A stretch of 64,000 nucleotides of DNA from Pimelobacter simplex (GTDB lineage: Bacteria; Actinomycetota; Actinomycetes; Propionibacteriales; Nocardioidaceae): the NCBI RefSeq assembly GCF_024662235.1, contig NZ_CP096276.1, positions 1,178,001 through 1,242,000 of the forward strand, given 5' to 3'. The notes beneath the pieces are model-generated. The model had not been told where the DNA came from, searched no databases, and saw nothing but the letters and a program-made list of their open reading frames with translations. How positions within the stretch are numbered: the first letter of the stretch is position 1; each line of letters opens with the position of its first letter. Made by a program: the position numbers and the translations under genes. This document shows, piece after piece, positions 27,851 to 36,861 of the stretch.

Positions 27851-29191
27851 TCAGATCCCGCGGAACAGGTTGATCTTGTCGAGGTGCTGCTCGCGGAGCT
27901 CGGCCTTGCGCACGCCGAGGCCCTCCTCAGGCGAGAGGCACAGGACGCCGACCTTGCCCTGGTGCTTGTTGTGGTGCACGTCGAGCGCGGCCTGGCCGGT
28001 CTGCTCGAGCGTGTAGGTGCGCGACAGGGTCGGGTGGATCTTGCCCTGCGCGATGAGGCGGTTGGCCTCCCACGACTCGCGGTAGTTGGCGAAGTGGCTG
28101 GAGATGATCTTCTTGAGGTTCATCCACAGGTAGCGGTTGTCGTACTCGTGCATGTAGCCCGAGGTCGACGCGCAGGTGGTGATGGTGCCGCCCTTGCGGG
28201 TGACGTAGACCGAGGCACCGAAGGTCTCGCGGCCCGGGTGCTCGAAGACGATGTCGATGTCCTCGCCGCCGGTGAGCTCGCGGATGGCCTTGCCGAAGCG
28301 CTGCCATTCCTTCGGGTTCTGCTGGGTGCCCTCCTCGTTCCAGAACTTCGGGGCGAGCTCGGAGCGGTTGATCACCATCTCGGCGCCCATGTTGCGCACG
28401 ATCTGGGCCTTCTCCTCGTTGGAGACCACGCAGATCGGGTTCGCGCCGCCGTTGAGGGCGTACTGCGTGGCGAAGCCGCCGAGGCCGCCGGAGGCACCCC
28501 AGATGAGGACGTTGTCGCCCTGCTTCATGTTGCCGCCGTTGGACGAGACCAGCTGGCGGTACGCCGTGCAGTTGACCAGGCCGGGGGAGGCGGCCTCCTC
28601 CCAGGTGAGGTGCTCGGGCTTGGGCATGAGCTGGTTGGCCTTGACCATCGCCACGTCGGCGAGGCCGCCGAAGTTGGTCTCGAAGCCCCAGATGCGCTGC
28701 GAGGGGTCCATCATCGTGTCGTTGTGGCCGTCGGGCGCCTCGAGCTCGACGCTCAGGCAGTGGGCCACGACGCGGTCGCCCGGCTTCCACTTGGTCACGC
28801 CCGCGCCGACGGCGAGGACGACGCCGGACAGGTCGGAGCCGACGATGTGGTAGTCGAGGTTGTGCCGGGCGCCGAGGTCGGACTCGCGGCCGTAGCGCTC
28901 GAGGAAGCCGAAGGTGGAGACCGGCTCGAAGATCGAGGTCCACACGGTGTTGTAGTTGATCGCGGAGGCCATGACCGCGACGAACGCCTCGCCGGGGCCG
29001 AGCTCGGGCAGCGGGACCTGGTCGACGTGGAGGGACTTGCGGGGGTCCTTGTCGCGAGAGTCGATGCCCTCGAACATGTCGACCTCGTCCTTGTGGACCG
29101 TCACGGCCCGGTAGGACTCCGGGAGCTCGAGGTTGGCGAAGTCCTCCGAGGAGGTCCCTTCGGCGAGGATGGCGTCGAGGATGTGCTGCAC
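27851..29191 (-). CDS. ccr: Crotonyl-CoA carboxylase/reductase
   Basis: 446 aa, the usual Ccr length. It is an MDR-superfamily protein with an N-terminal catalytic domain (NYNTVWTSIFEPVSTFGFLE, the HNLDYHIVGSDLSGVV core) and a Rossmann domain (LIWGASGGLGGFATQYA; VVSNEEKAQIVRNMGAEMVI). The long stretch with FEHPGRETFGASVYV and the C-terminal HHNKHQGKVGVLCL are Ccr-specific. It reductively carboxylates crotonyl-CoA to (2S)-ethylmalonyl-CoA with NADPH and CO2, the committed step of the ethylmalonyl-CoA pathway and a source of ethylmalonyl extender units. GTG 29191 has AAGGGAGA upstream. Confidence 0.96.
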   Translation of the reverse strand: MQHILDAILAEGTSSEDFANLELPESYRAVTVHKDEVDMFEGIDSRDKDPRKSLHVDQVPLPELGPGEAFVAVMASAINYNTVWTSIFEPVSTFGFLERYGRESDLGARHNLDYHIVGSDLSGVVLAVGAGVTKWKPGDRVVAHCLSVELEAPDGHNDTMMDPSQRIWGFETNFGGLADVAMVKANQLMPKPEHLTWEEAASPGLVNCTAYRQLVSSNGGNMKQGDNVLIWGASGGLGGFATQYALNGGANPICVVSNEEKAQIVRNMGAEMVINRSELAPKFWNEEGTQQNPKEWQRFGKAIRELTGGEDIDIVFEHPGRETFGASVYVTRKGGTITTCASTSGYMHEYDNRYLWMNLKKIISSHFANYRESWEANRLIAQGKIHPTLSRTYTLEQTGQAALDVHHNKHQGKVGVLCLSPEEGLGVRKAELREQHLDKINLFRGI

Positions 29192-29262
29192 GGGCGTCGT
29201 CTCCCTTGGAATGCGGTGCGTGACCGGTGGGGCTGGCTGGCAAGTACGGGCCGCCGCGAAGA

Positions 29263-29277
29263 TACCCGTCGGTAACC
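29263..29277 (-). promoter_or_regulatory. Palindrome upstream of ccr
   Basis: On the minus strand GGTTACCGACGGGTA, 72 bp before the ccr start, repeats exactly the 15 bases upstream of the dehydrogenase gene at 19594. A minus-strand TATCTT overlaps its end and might be the -10. The 198-bp intergenic region 29192-29389 also holds the promoter of pxpA on the other strand; nothing else is recognised in it. Confidence 0.6.
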
Positions 29278-29389
29278 TCTGCGTGGTGAGTTCGTGACAC
29301 TCATCTCATCGCGTCCCGCCCGGCGGGCGGGCGTCGGCGGCTCGCGCCGTCCTGGGCTCGGCGGCGCTCCGATGGGCCACCATAGAGCC

Positions 29390-30142
29390 GTGACGTTGCA
29401 TTCGGGTGGCCTGTCCACGAAGGAGGGGGTCGTCGACCTCAACGCCGATGTCGGCGAGTCGTTCGGCCGCTGGCAGCTCGGCGACGACGGCGCCCTCGTG
29501 CCGCACCTGACCAGCGCCAACGTCGCGTGTGGCTTTCACGCCGGCGACCCGCTCACGCTGCGCCACACCTGCGCGATGGCGGTCTCGGCCGGGGTCACGA
29601 TCGGGGCCCAGGTCGGCTACCGCGACCTGGCCGGATTCGGGCGCCGGTACGTCGACGTACCGGCCGCGGAGCTCACCGCCGACGTGCTCTACCAACTGGG
29701 CGCGCTCGACGCGATCGCCCGCGCGGCGGGCGGTCGGGTCGCCTACCTCAAGCCGCACGGCGCGCTCTACCACGCGGTCAGCCGGCACCCGGCGCAGGCG
29801 GAGGCGGTCGTCGAGGCGGTCCGCGCCTTCGGCGGGCTCCCGGTCCTGGGGCTGGCCGGCTCGGCCTTCCTGGAAGCCGTCGAGGCGGCCGGGCTCGAGG
29901 CGGTGGGCGAGGGCTTCGCCGACCGGGCCTACCTGCCCGGTGGCGGCCTGGTGCCGCGCACCGAGCCGCACGCGCTGCTCACCGACCCGGTCGCGGTGGC
30001 GGGACAGGCCGTCGAGCTCGCCCGGTCGGGCAGCGTGCGCTCGCTCTGCGTCCACGGCGACTCCCCGGGTGCGCCCGAGCTGGCCGCCGCGGTCCGGGCG
30101 GGGCTGGTCGAGGCCGGGATCCCGGTCGGCGCCTTCGCATGA
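29390..30142 (+). CDS. pxpA: 5-oxoprolinase subunit A (LamB/YcsF family)
   Basis: 250 aa from GTG 29390. Diagnostic motifs are [15 protein letters not shown] at the N-terminus, [29 protein letters not shown] and LKPHGALYH. PxpA is one of three subunits of the ATP-dependent 5-oxoprolinase that opens 5-oxo-L-proline to glutamate. pxpB and pxpC follow with four-base overlaps, a complete A-B-C operon. ATG 29372 would also be in frame but adds unlike sequence. Confidence 0.93.
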   Translation: MTLHSGGLSTKEGVVDLNADVGESFGRWQLGDDGALVPHLTSANVACGFHAGDPLTLRHTCAMAVSAGVTIGAQVGYRDLAGFGRRYVDVPAAELTADVLYQLGALDAIARAAGGRVAYLKPHGALYHAVSRHPAQAEAVVEAVRAFGGLPVLGLAGSAFLEAVEAAGLEAVGEGFADRAYLPGGGLVPRTEPHALLTDPVAVAGQAVELARSGSVRSLCVHGDSPGAPELAAAVRAGLVEAGIPVGAFA

Positions 30143-30786
30143 ACCTGGTGCCCTACGGCGACCGCGGGCTCCTGGTCGAGCTGCCCGGGACCGCCGAGGT
30201 CGTCGCCTGCGCCGACGCGCTGCGCGCCGACCCGGCCGCGGCCGGGCTCCTGCTCGACGTCGTGCCCGGCGCCCGGACGGTGCTCCTGGTCGCCCGCCCG
30301 GGGGTCGGTGTCGACCGGCTGCGCGCACTGGTCCCCGCGGCCGCCTCGGCTCCGGCGGCCGTCGCCGACGGGCCCGAGCTCACCGTCCCCGTCGTGTACG
30401 ACGGCCCGGACCTCGCCGCCGTCGCCCGGCTGACCGGCCTGGACGAGGCCGCGGTGGTCGCCGCGCACACCGGGACGCCGTGGCGGGTCGCCTTCGGCGG
30501 CTTCGCGCCGGGCTTCGCCTATCTCGTCGGCGGCGACCCGCGGCTGCGGGTGCCGCGCCGGCCCGAGCCGCGGACCCGGGTGCCGGCGGGCGCGGTGGGG
30601 CTGGCGGGGGAGTTCAGCGGTGTCTACCCGCGTGCCTCGCCGGGCGGCTGGCAGCTCCTCGGCCGCACCGGCCTCGTGCTGTGGGACCTCGACCGGGACC
30701 CGCCGGCGCTGCTCGCCGCGGGGGCCACGGTCCGCTTCGTCGCGGTCGAGGCGGTCGAGGCGGTCGAGGGACGGGAGGGCCGGTGA
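30139..30786 (+). CDS. pxpB: 5-oxoprolinase subunit B (KipI-like)
   Basis: 215 aa. The N-terminus [14 protein letters not shown] and the core [19 protein letters not shown], then [14 protein letters not shown] and [15 protein letters not shown], are those of the KipI/PxpB (AHS1) family. It forms a complex with PxpC. ATG 30139 overlaps the pxpA stop (ATGA). The C-terminal [12 protein letters not shown] is a low-complexity tail. Confidence 0.94.
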   Translation: MNLVPYGDRGLLVELPGTAEVVACADALRADPAAAGLLLDVVPGARTVLLVARPGVGVDRLRALVPAAASAPAAVADGPELTVPVVYDGPDLAAVARLTGLDEAAVVAAHTGTPWRVAFGGFAPGFAYLVGGDPRLRVPRRPEPRTRVPAGAVGLAGEFSGVYPRASPGGWQLLGRTGLVLWDLDRDPPALLAAGATVRFVAVEAVEAVEGREGR

Positions 30787-31637
30787 GCGGCGCGCTGCTC
30801 GTGCACGCGGTCGGCGGACCCTGCCTGGTCCAGGACGCCGGGCGGCCGGGACACGCCGCGATCGGCGTGGGGGCGAGCGGGGCGGCCGACCGGGCGTCGT
30901 ACGGGCTGGGGAACCGGTTGGTCGGCAACGCTCCCGGCGCGGCCGCGCTGGAGGTGGTGCTCGGCGGGCTCGAGGTCGAGGCCACGGCCGCGACCTGGGT
31001 CTGCGTGACCGGGGCACCGGTCCCGCTGACGGTGGCCGGGCGGGCCGAGCCGACCGGAGCGGTGCTCGCGCTGCGTCCCGGCGAGCGGCTGCGGATGGGG
31101 ATGCCGGTCAGCGGCCTGCGCTCCTACCTCGCGGTGCGCGGCGGGATCGCGGTCGCGCCGGTGCTCGGGTCGCGCTCGCGCGACACCCTGGCCGGGATCG
31201 GGCCCGCGCCCGTCGCCGCCGGCGACCGCCTGGCGCTGGGGGTGGACGGCACGGGAGAGCTGCTCGTCGACGCGGTGCCCCCGGCGTCGTACGGCGGGGC
31301 GGTGGCGGTGCGCCTGCTCCGCGGCCCCCGCGCGGACTGGGTCGTCGACGTCGAGCGCCTGGTCGGCCAGACGTGGCGGGTGGGCGCGGCGAGCGACCGG
31401 GTGGGCCTGCGCCTGGACGGCGCGCCGCTGACCCCGGTCACCGAGCGCGGCGAGCTGCCGAGCGAGGGCGCGCTGCGTGGGGCGGTCCAGGTGCCGCCGG
31501 GCGGGGGACCGGTCGTGTTCGGACCGGACCACCCGGTCACCGGCGGCTATCCCGTGGTCGGTGTGGTCGTCGACGCCGACACCGACCGGCTGGCCCAGCT
31601 GCGCCCCGGTGACCCGCTGCGCTTCGGCTGGGCCTGA
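30783..31637 (+). CDS. pxpC: 5-oxoprolinase subunit C (KipA-like)
   Basis: 284 aa. [22 protein letters not shown] at the N-terminus and the [20 protein letters not shown] segment identify the AHS2/PxpC family, and the C-terminus has the conserved [15 protein letters not shown] 30783 overlaps the pxpB stop. PxpBC together with PxpA completes 5-oxoproline hydrolysis, which recycles damaged glutamine and N-terminal pyroglutamate to glutamate. Confidence 0.94.
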   Translation: MSGALLVHAVGGPCLVQDAGRPGHAAIGVGASGAADRASYGLGNRLVGNAPGAAALEVVLGGLEVEATAATWVCVTGAPVPLTVAGRAEPTGAVLALRPGERLRMGMPVSGLRSYLAVRGGIAVAPVLGSRSRDTLAGIGPAPVAAGDRLALGVDGTGELLVDAVPPASYGGAVAVRLLRGPRADWVVDVERLVGQTWRVGAASDRVGLRLDGAPLTPVTERGELPSEGALRGAVQVPPGGGPVVFGPDHPVTGGYPVVGVVVDADTDRLAQLRPGDPLRFGWA

Positions 31638-31645
31638 CCCCCCGC

Positions 31646-31768
31646 CGAAGGAGCACGTTCCGGCGGGCGAAGGAGCGCAAACCGGCGGTCCAGGTGTGCC
31701 TACCCGGGGATCAGCGCTCCCTCGGCCGCCGGAACGTGCTCCTTCGCGCGCCGGAACGTGCTCCTTCG
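31646..31768. repeat. Four-copy inverted repeat cluster between convergent genes
   Basis: CGAAGGAGCACGTTCCGGCG occurs at 31646-31665. A diverged copy, CGAAGGAGCGCAAACCGGCG, is at 31668-31687. Two exact inverted copies lie at 31727-31746 and 31749-31768. The arms could fold into a large hairpin around a 39-bp centre. It sits between the ends of pxpC (+) and the epimerase (-), so a two-way terminator is one function; REP-like extragenic repeats are another. Confidence 0.85.
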
Positions 31769-31781
31769 CGGGGCGGCAGAC

Positions 31782-32231
31782 TCAGTGGCCGCCGTCGGCG
31801 GCCGGCTCGACGAGCTCGACCAGGACGCCGCCGGCGTCCTTGGGGTGCACGAAGTTGATCCGGCTGTTGGCGGTGCCGCGCTTGGGCTCGGGGTAGAGCA
31901 GGCGCACGCCGCGCTCGCGCAGGATCGCCGAGACCTGGTCGAGGTCGGCGACCCGGTAGGCCATCTGCTGCACGCCGGGGCCGCTGCGGTCGAGGAACTT
32001 CGCGATGGTCGACTCCTCGTTGAGCGGGGCGAGGAGCTGGATGCAGGAGCCGGAGTCGCCGACGGCGACCATCGCCTCGCGCACGCCCTGCTCCTCGTTG
32101 GTCTCCTCGTGCACGGCGACCATGCCGAAGGTGTCGCGGTAGAACGCGATCGCCACGTCGAGGTCGGGCACCGCGATGCCGACGTGGTCGATGGCGGTGA
32201 ACAGGTGCTGGGGCAGGCCGTCAGTACTCAT
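31782..32231 (-). CDS. Methylmalonyl-CoA/ethylmalonyl-CoA epimerase
   Basis: 149 aa, typical size. It is a glyoxalase-fold (VOC) protein: FTAIDHVGIAVPDLDVAIAFY at the N-terminus carries a metal-binding His, CIQLLAPLNEES holds another ligand region, and the C-terminal INFVHPKDAGGVLVELVEP contributes the last ligands. It interconverts (2R)- and (2S)-methylmalonyl-CoA, and in the ethylmalonyl-CoA pathway also ethylmalonyl-CoA. ATG 32231. It is divergent from the acetyl-CoA acetyltransferase with a 146-bp promoter region. Confidence 0.93.
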   Translation of the reverse strand: MSTDGLPQHLFTAIDHVGIAVPDLDVAIAFYRDTFGMVAVHEETNEEQGVREAMVAVGDSGSCIQLLAPLNEESTIAKFLDRSGPGVQQMAYRVADLDQVSAILRERGVRLLYPEPKRGTANSRINFVHPKDAGGVLVELVEPAADGGH

Positions 32232-32377
32232 GCGGGCCATTCTGGACCACGGCCGATCGGTGACGAGTGCCACATCCATGCCCCTCTGAGACCCCTCGCG
32301 ACCCCAGGTGACCCGCGAGTAGAGTCGAAGGAGTTCACGTTTCGGTACCACCGATGTTTTCTTCCACGGAGGCAGCA
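32232..32377. promoter_or_regulatory. Divergent promoter region, epimerase / acetyl-CoA acetyltransferase
   Basis: 146 bp between two pathway genes. GTGACC-CGCG-AGTA (32308-32321) has the spacing of the GTTACC-N4-GGTA palindrome with one mismatch in each half, so it is only a weak candidate. ACGGAGG before ATG 32378 is a strong ribosome site. Confidence 0.35.
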
Positions 32378-33577
32378 ATGTCCGACAACCCCAGCGTCAT
32401 CGTCGCCGGCGCTCGTACGCCGATCGGCCGCCTGCTCGGCGGCCTCAAGACCCTGTCGGCCGCCGACCTCGCGGGCGTCGCGATCAAGGGCGCGCTGGAC
32501 AAGGCGGGCGTCGCGCCCGAGCAGGTCGACTACCTCATCGTCGGCCAGGTCCTCCAGGCCGGCGCCGGCCAGAACCCGGCCCGCACCGCCGGTCTCGCCG
32601 CGGGCCTGCCCGCGAGCGTCCCGTCGATCACGATCAACAAGGTCTGCCTCTCCGGCATCAACGCCATCGCGCAGGCCGACCAGATGATCCGCTCCGGCGA
32701 GGCCGAGATCGTGGTCGCCGGTGGCACCGAGTCGATGACCAACGCCCCGCACCTGCTCCCCAAGAGCCGCGACGGCTTCAAGTACGGCGACACCACGCTC
32801 GTCGACTCGATGGCCTACGACGCCCTCTACGACCAGGCCACGCAGCAGGCGATGGGCAACCTCACCGAGGCCGTCAACGCCGAGCGCACCAACGCGCTGA
32901 GCCGTGAGGAGCAGGACGCCTTCTCCGCCCGCTCGCACCAGCTCGCCGCCGCCGCCCAGAAGAACGGCGTCTTCGACGACGAGATCGTCCCGGTGAGCAT
33001 CCCGCAGCGCAAGGGCGACCCGGTCGTCATCAGCAAGGACGAGGGCGTGCGCGGCGACACCACCGCCGAGTCCCTCGCCGGCCTGCGCCCGGCGTTCTCC
33101 AAGACCGGCACGATCACCGCGGGCTCGGCCTCGCAGATCTCCGACGGCGCGGCCGCCGTGGTCGTCACCAGCAAGAAGAAGGCCGAGGAGCTCGGCCTGC
33201 CGATCCTCGCCGAGATCGTCAGCCACGGCCAGGTCGCCGGCCCCGACTCCAGCCTCCAGCTGCAGCCGGCCAACGCCACCCAGAAGGCCCTCGACAAGGC
33301 CGGCCTGAGCGCCGCGGACCTCGACCTGGTCGAGTTCAACGAGGCCTTCGCCGCGGTCGGCATCGAGTCGGCCCGCGCCCTCGGCCTCGACGAGGACAAG
33401 GTCAACGTCAACGGCGGCGCGATCGCCATCGGTCACCCCCTCGGCGCCTCCGGTGCCCGGATCACGCTGCACCTGGCGCTCGAGCTCAAGCGCCGCGGTG
33501 GCGGCGTCGGCGCGGCCGCCCTCTGCGGCGGTGGCGGCCAGGGCGACGCCCTGGTCATCCGGGTTCCCTCTGCCTGA
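32378..33577 (+). CDS. Acetyl-CoA C-acetyltransferase (thiolase)
   Basis: 399 aa. Active-site Cys in [14 protein letters not shown] (about residue 90), [18 protein letters not shown] with the catalytic His, and the final [15 protein letters not shown] with the second Cys. This is a biosynthetic type thiolase condensing two acetyl-CoA to acetoacetyl-CoA, the first step of the ethylmalonyl-CoA route or of polyhydroxybutyrate synthesis. ATG 32378 follows ACGGAGG and replaces a less likely start at 32354. meaB follows immediately. Confidence 0.94.
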   Translation: MSDNPSVIVAGARTPIGRLLGGLKTLSAADLAGVAIKGALDKAGVAPEQVDYLIVGQVLQAGAGQNPARTAGLAAGLPASVPSITINKVCLSGINAIAQADQMIRSGEAEIVVAGGTESMTNAPHLLPKSRDGFKYGDTTLVDSMAYDALYDQATQQAMGNLTEAVNAERTNALSREEQDAFSARSHQLAAAAQKNGVFDDEIVPVSIPQRKGDPVVISKDEGVRGDTTAESLAGLRPAFSKTGTITAGSASQISDGAAAVVVTSKKKAEELGLPILAEIVSHGQVAGPDSSLQLQPANATQKALDKAGLSAADLDLVEFNEAFAAVGIESARALGLDEDKVNVNGGAIAIGHPLGASGARITLHLALELKRRGGGVGAAALCGGGGQGDALVIRVPSA

Positions 33578-33587
33578 TCGTCCGGCT

Positions 33588-34571
33588 TTGCCTGACCGAA
33601 GCACCCAGGGCGGCCGTCGCGGGATCACCGCGGCGGCCGTTCCTGACATCGTGGCCAAGGCGCGCGAGGGCGACCCGCGCTCGGTGGGCCGGCTGGTCTC
33701 GCTCGTCGAGGACGAGTCGCCGCTGCTGCCCGACCTCATGCGCACGCTCGCGCCCCACGCCGGCCAGGCCCGCATCGTCGGCCTGACCGGCTCCCCGGGG
33801 GTCGGCAAGTCGACCTCGACCAACGCGCTGATCGGCGAGCTGCGCCGGCGCGGCCAACGGGTCGCCGTCCTCGCGGTCGACCCGTCCTCGCCGTTCTCGG
33901 GCGGGGCGCTGCTCGGCGACCGGATCCGGATGGGCGACCACGTCCTCGACCCGGGCGTCTTCATCCGCTCGATGGCCGCGCGCGGTCACCTCGGCGGTCT
34001 GGCCTGGACGACGCCGCAGGCGCTGCGCGTCCTCGACGCGGCCGGCTTCGACGTCGTCCTGGTCGAGACGGTCGGGGTGGGGCAGAGCGAGGTCGAGGTG
34101 GCCGGTCATGCCGACACCACGATCGTGCTGCTCGCGCCCGGGATGGGCGACGGCATCCAGGCGGCCAAGGCCGGGATCCTCGAGATCGGCGACCTCTACG
34201 TCGTCAACAAGTCCGACCGCGAGGGCGCCGACCGGGTCCGCCGCGACCTGCGCGCGATGCTCGGTCTCGCCGAGCGCCGTGACGGCGCCTGGCGTCCGCC
34301 CGTCCTCAAGACCACCGCCTCGACCGGGGACGGCGTCGTCGACGTCGTCGACGCGCTCGAGGAGCACACCGCCTGGCTGCGCGAGAGCGGCGAGCTGGAG
34401 CGCCGCCGGATCCGTCGCGCCCGCGACGAGGTCGAGACCCTCGCGCTCACCGCGCTGCGCCGGCGCTGGGGGAGCGTCGGCTCGGGGGACCGGCTCGACG
34501 CGCTGGCCGCGGCGGTCGCGGCCGGCGAGACCGACCCCTACACGGCGGCCGAGACCCTCGTCGAGGGCTAG
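33588..34571 (+). CDS. meaB: MeaB/ArgK-type GTPase, chaperone of B12-dependent mutase
   Basis: About 327 aa. G1 motif GLTGSPGVGKST, switch region AVDPSSPFSGGALLGDR, G3 VETVGVGQSE, and G4 NKSD. MeaB proteins (also called LAO/AO ATPase or ArgK) protect and reload methylmalonyl- or ethylmalonyl-CoA mutase with adenosylcobalamin. The start is uncertain: TTG 33588 keeps the N-terminal helix VPDIVAKAREGDPRSV, whereas GTG 33651 would cut it. No good ribosome site is seen, so coupling to the thiolase stop 10 bp upstream is assumed. Confidence 0.88.
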   Translation: MPDRSTQGGRRGITAAAVPDIVAKAREGDPRSVGRLVSLVEDESPLLPDLMRTLAPHAGQARIVGLTGSPGVGKSTSTNALIGELRRRGQRVAVLAVDPSSPFSGGALLGDRIRMGDHVLDPGVFIRSMAARGHLGGLAWTTPQALRVLDAAGFDVVLVETVGVGQSEVEVAGHADTTIVLLAPGMGDGIQAAKAGILEIGDLYVVNKSDREGADRVRRDLRAMLGLAERRDGAWRPPVLKTTASTGDGVVDVVDALEEHTAWLRESGELERRRIRRARDEVETLALTALRRRWGSVGSGDRLDALAAAVAAGETDPYTAAETLVEG

Positions 34572-34586
34572 CCCGCCGCCGTGGGC

Positions 34587-35711
34587 TCAGAAGGGCCCGC
34601 CGCGGCGCAGCAGGATCGGCGGCCCGGGCAGCACGACCCGCCCGGCCGCGGCCGTGTCGGTGATGGTCACCGTCGCGGACCGCTCGGTGCCCAGGCGCAG
34701 CCCCTCGGGGGAGCTCAGCCGGACCGTGAAGGTCTCGGCGGGCTCGAGCACGCCGTCGGCGGCGAGCGGGATCCGGAGCTTGGCCGACCGCTTGCCCGCC
34801 GGTACGACGAGCCGGGTGCTCAGCCGCGGCAGGTCGGTCCCGACCGTCGCCGTACCGGAGTGGGTCTCGACGACGACCGCGGTGTCGCGCCCGGCCGGCC
34901 GGTCCAGCCTGACCCGGACCACGGCCGCGCCACCCTCGACGCCGTCGCGGGTCACGAGCGTGGCGGTCGGGGTCGGGAAGCCGGGGCGGCCCTTCTCGTC
35001 GAGCGCGGTGAAGCAGTAGCCGCGGCGCCGCGCGCCCTGGACGACCTGGGCGACCGCGCCGACCGAGATCGGCGAGCGGTTGACGCCGTCGTGCTGGAGC
35101 ACGATGTTGGCGCCGGGGCGCAGCGAGCCGAGGATGCGGGCGGCGATCTGGTCGGAGGTGCCGCTCTTCCAGTCCAGCGAGTCGGTGGTCCACAGCACGG
35201 GGACGAAGCCCGCGTCGCGGATCGCGCGGCGGATCGTCGGGTTCGTCGCGCCGTACGGCGGCCGCATCAGCCGGGTCGGGTGCACCCCGGCCCGCAGCAG
35301 CGCGCGGTTCGTGGTGCGCAGGGTCCGCAGCGCCTGGTCGTAGGACAGCGTGCGCATGTCCTGGTGCGCCCAGGTGTGGTTGCCGATGAGGAAGCCGTTG
35401 CGCTCGATCTCGCGCACCGCGCCCGGCATCGCCTCGACGCGCTGCCCGACGACGAAGAACGTCGCCGGCACGTGCTTGCTGCGCAGCAGCCGGATCAGCC
35501 GGTGCGTCGTACCGCGGGCCGGACCGTCGTCGAAGGTGAGCGCGACCTGTCCCTTGCACCCGCGCGCCTTGGCCGGAGCCGGCGCGGCGGCCTGGGCGGG
35601 CAGGACGAGGAGCGAGAGGGCGCAGGACAGGGCCAGGGCGACCAGCAGGAGGGGGGTACGGCGCAGGAGCACGCGGACAGCATGAACCGTCAGGTGCCCG
35701 TGCACCGTCAT
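34587..35711 (-). CDS. Secreted polysaccharide deacetylase with C-terminal Calx-beta-like domain
   Basis: 374 aa from ATG 35711. The signal peptide LLLVALALSCALSLLVLPAQA leads to a NodB-type deacetylase: VALTFDDGPARG (catalytic/metal Asp pair), GNHTWAHQDM (metal His pair), RPPYGATNP and IVLQHDG. A C-terminal beta-rich domain (about residues 265-370, DTAVVVETHSGTATVGTD, ADGVLEPAETFTVRL) resembles Calx-beta. It probably deacetylates peptidoglycan or another cell-wall glycan outside the membrane. It is divergent from dxr with 46 bp between starts. Confidence 0.9.
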   Translation of the reverse strand: MTVHGHLTVHAVRVLLRRTPLLLVALALSCALSLLVLPAQAAAPAPAKARGCKGQVALTFDDGPARGTTHRLIRLLRSKHVPATFFVVGQRVEAMPGAVREIERNGFLIGNHTWAHQDMRTLSYDQALRTLRTTNRALLRAGVHPTRLMRPPYGATNPTIRRAIRDAGFVPVLWTTDSLDWKSGTSDQIAARILGSLRPGANIVLQHDGVNRSPISVGAVAQVVQGARRRGYCFTALDEKGRPGFPTPTATLVTRDGVEGGAAVVRVRLDRPAGRDTAVVVETHSGTATVGTDLPRLSTRLVVPAGKRSAKLRIPLAADGVLEPAETFTVRLSSPEGLRLGTERSATVTITDTAAAGRVVLPGPPILLRRGGPF

Positions 35712-35757
35712 TTCGGCGATTCGGTGCTGTGATGTCGCCCGCTGAGAGGATGGGCGG

Positions 35758-36861
35758 GTGAAGGACGTCGTCATCCTCGGCTCGACCGGTTCCATCGGCA
35801 CCCAGGCGCTGGACCTGGTGCGTGCCAACCCCGACCGCTTCCGCCTCGTCGGGCTGACCGCGGGCGGCGGCAACCCCGCGCTGTTCGAGCAGCAGGTCGC
35901 CGAGTTCGCCCCTCGGTTCCACGGCCTGGGTGAGGAGGCGAGCGTCGAGGCGGCCCAGCAGGAGTGCGATGTCGTCCTCAACGGGATCACCGGCGCGGTC
36001 GGCCTGCGCCCCACGCTCGCGGCCCTCGACGCCGGGACGACGCTCGCGCTGGCCAACAAGGAGTCGCTGGTGATGGGCGGCCCGCTCGTCCTGGAGCGGG
36101 CCCGGCCCGGCCAGATCGTGCCGGTCGACTCCGAGCACAGCGCGCTCGCCCAGTGCCTGCGCGCCGGCACCCCCGACGAGGTACGCCGCCTGGTGCTCAC
36201 CGCGAGCGGCGGCCCGTTCCGCGGCCGGACCCGCGCCGAGCTCGCCGGCGTCACCCCCGAGCAGGCCGGCAACCACCCCACCTGGGACATGGGCCCGGTG
36301 ATCACCATCAACTCCGCGACCCTGGTCAACAAGGGCCTGGAGGTGATCGAGGCGCACCTGCTCTTCGGCATCCCCTACGACCGGATCGAGGTCGTGGTCC
36401 ACCCGACGAGCGTCGTGCACTCGATGGTCGAGTTCGTCGACGGCTCGACACTGGTCCAGGCCAGCCCGCCGACGATGCTCATCCCGATCGCGCTCGGCCT
36501 GTCCTGGCCCGACCGGGTGCCCGACGCGGCACCGCCGGTCGACTGGACCCGGCCCGAGACCTGGGAGTTCCTCCCGCTCGACGACGAGGCCTTCCCCGCG
36601 GTGGCCCTGGCCCGGGCGGCGGGGGAGCGCGGCGCCACCGCGCCGGCGGTCTACAACGCGGCCAACGAGGTCGCGGTCGAGGCCTTCCGCCAGGGCCGGC
36701 TGGCCTTCACCGGGATCGTCGACCTGGTCGGCGACGTCCTAGCCGCCCACGACGTACCCTCAGAGGGTCAGCTCTCGCTCGACGACGTCCTCGCGGCCGA
36801 CGCGTGGGCGCGGGAGAGCGCCACCCAGCTCATCGACCCGAGGACCGCATCCCGCCCATGA
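35758..36861 (+). CDS. dxr: 1-deoxy-D-xylulose 5-phosphate reductoisomerase
   Basis: 367 aa. The NADPH fold starts [16 protein letters not shown]; the metal and substrate site appears in [23 protein letters not shown] and [27 protein letters not shown]. Dxr makes 2-C-methyl-D-erythritol 4-phosphate in the MEP isoprenoid pathway. GTG 35758. Its stop overlaps the start of the M50 protease gene (ATGA), the conserved actinobacterial dxr-rip1-ispG order. Confidence 0.96.
   Translation: MKDVVILGSTGSIGTQALDLVRANPDRFRLVGLTAGGGNPALFEQQVAEFAPRFHGLGEEASVEAAQQECDVVLNGITGAVGLRPTLAALDAGTTLALANKESLVMGGPLVLERARPGQIVPVDSEHSALAQCLRAGTPDEVRRLVLTASGGPFRGRTRAELAGVTPEQAGNHPTWDMGPVITINSATLVNKGLEVIEAHLLFGIPYDRIEVVVHPTSVVHSMVEFVDGSTLVQASPPTMLIPIALGLSWPDRVPDAAPPVDWTRPETWEFLPLDDEAFPAVALARAAGERGATAPAVYNAANEVAVEAFRQGRLAFTGIVDLVGDVLAAHDVPSEGQLSLDDVLAADAWARESATQLIDPRTASRP

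Noticed and set aside
31646..31768. CRISPR-like repeat array
   Set aside because: Only four copies, in inverted orientation and without spacers of uniform length; no cas genes.
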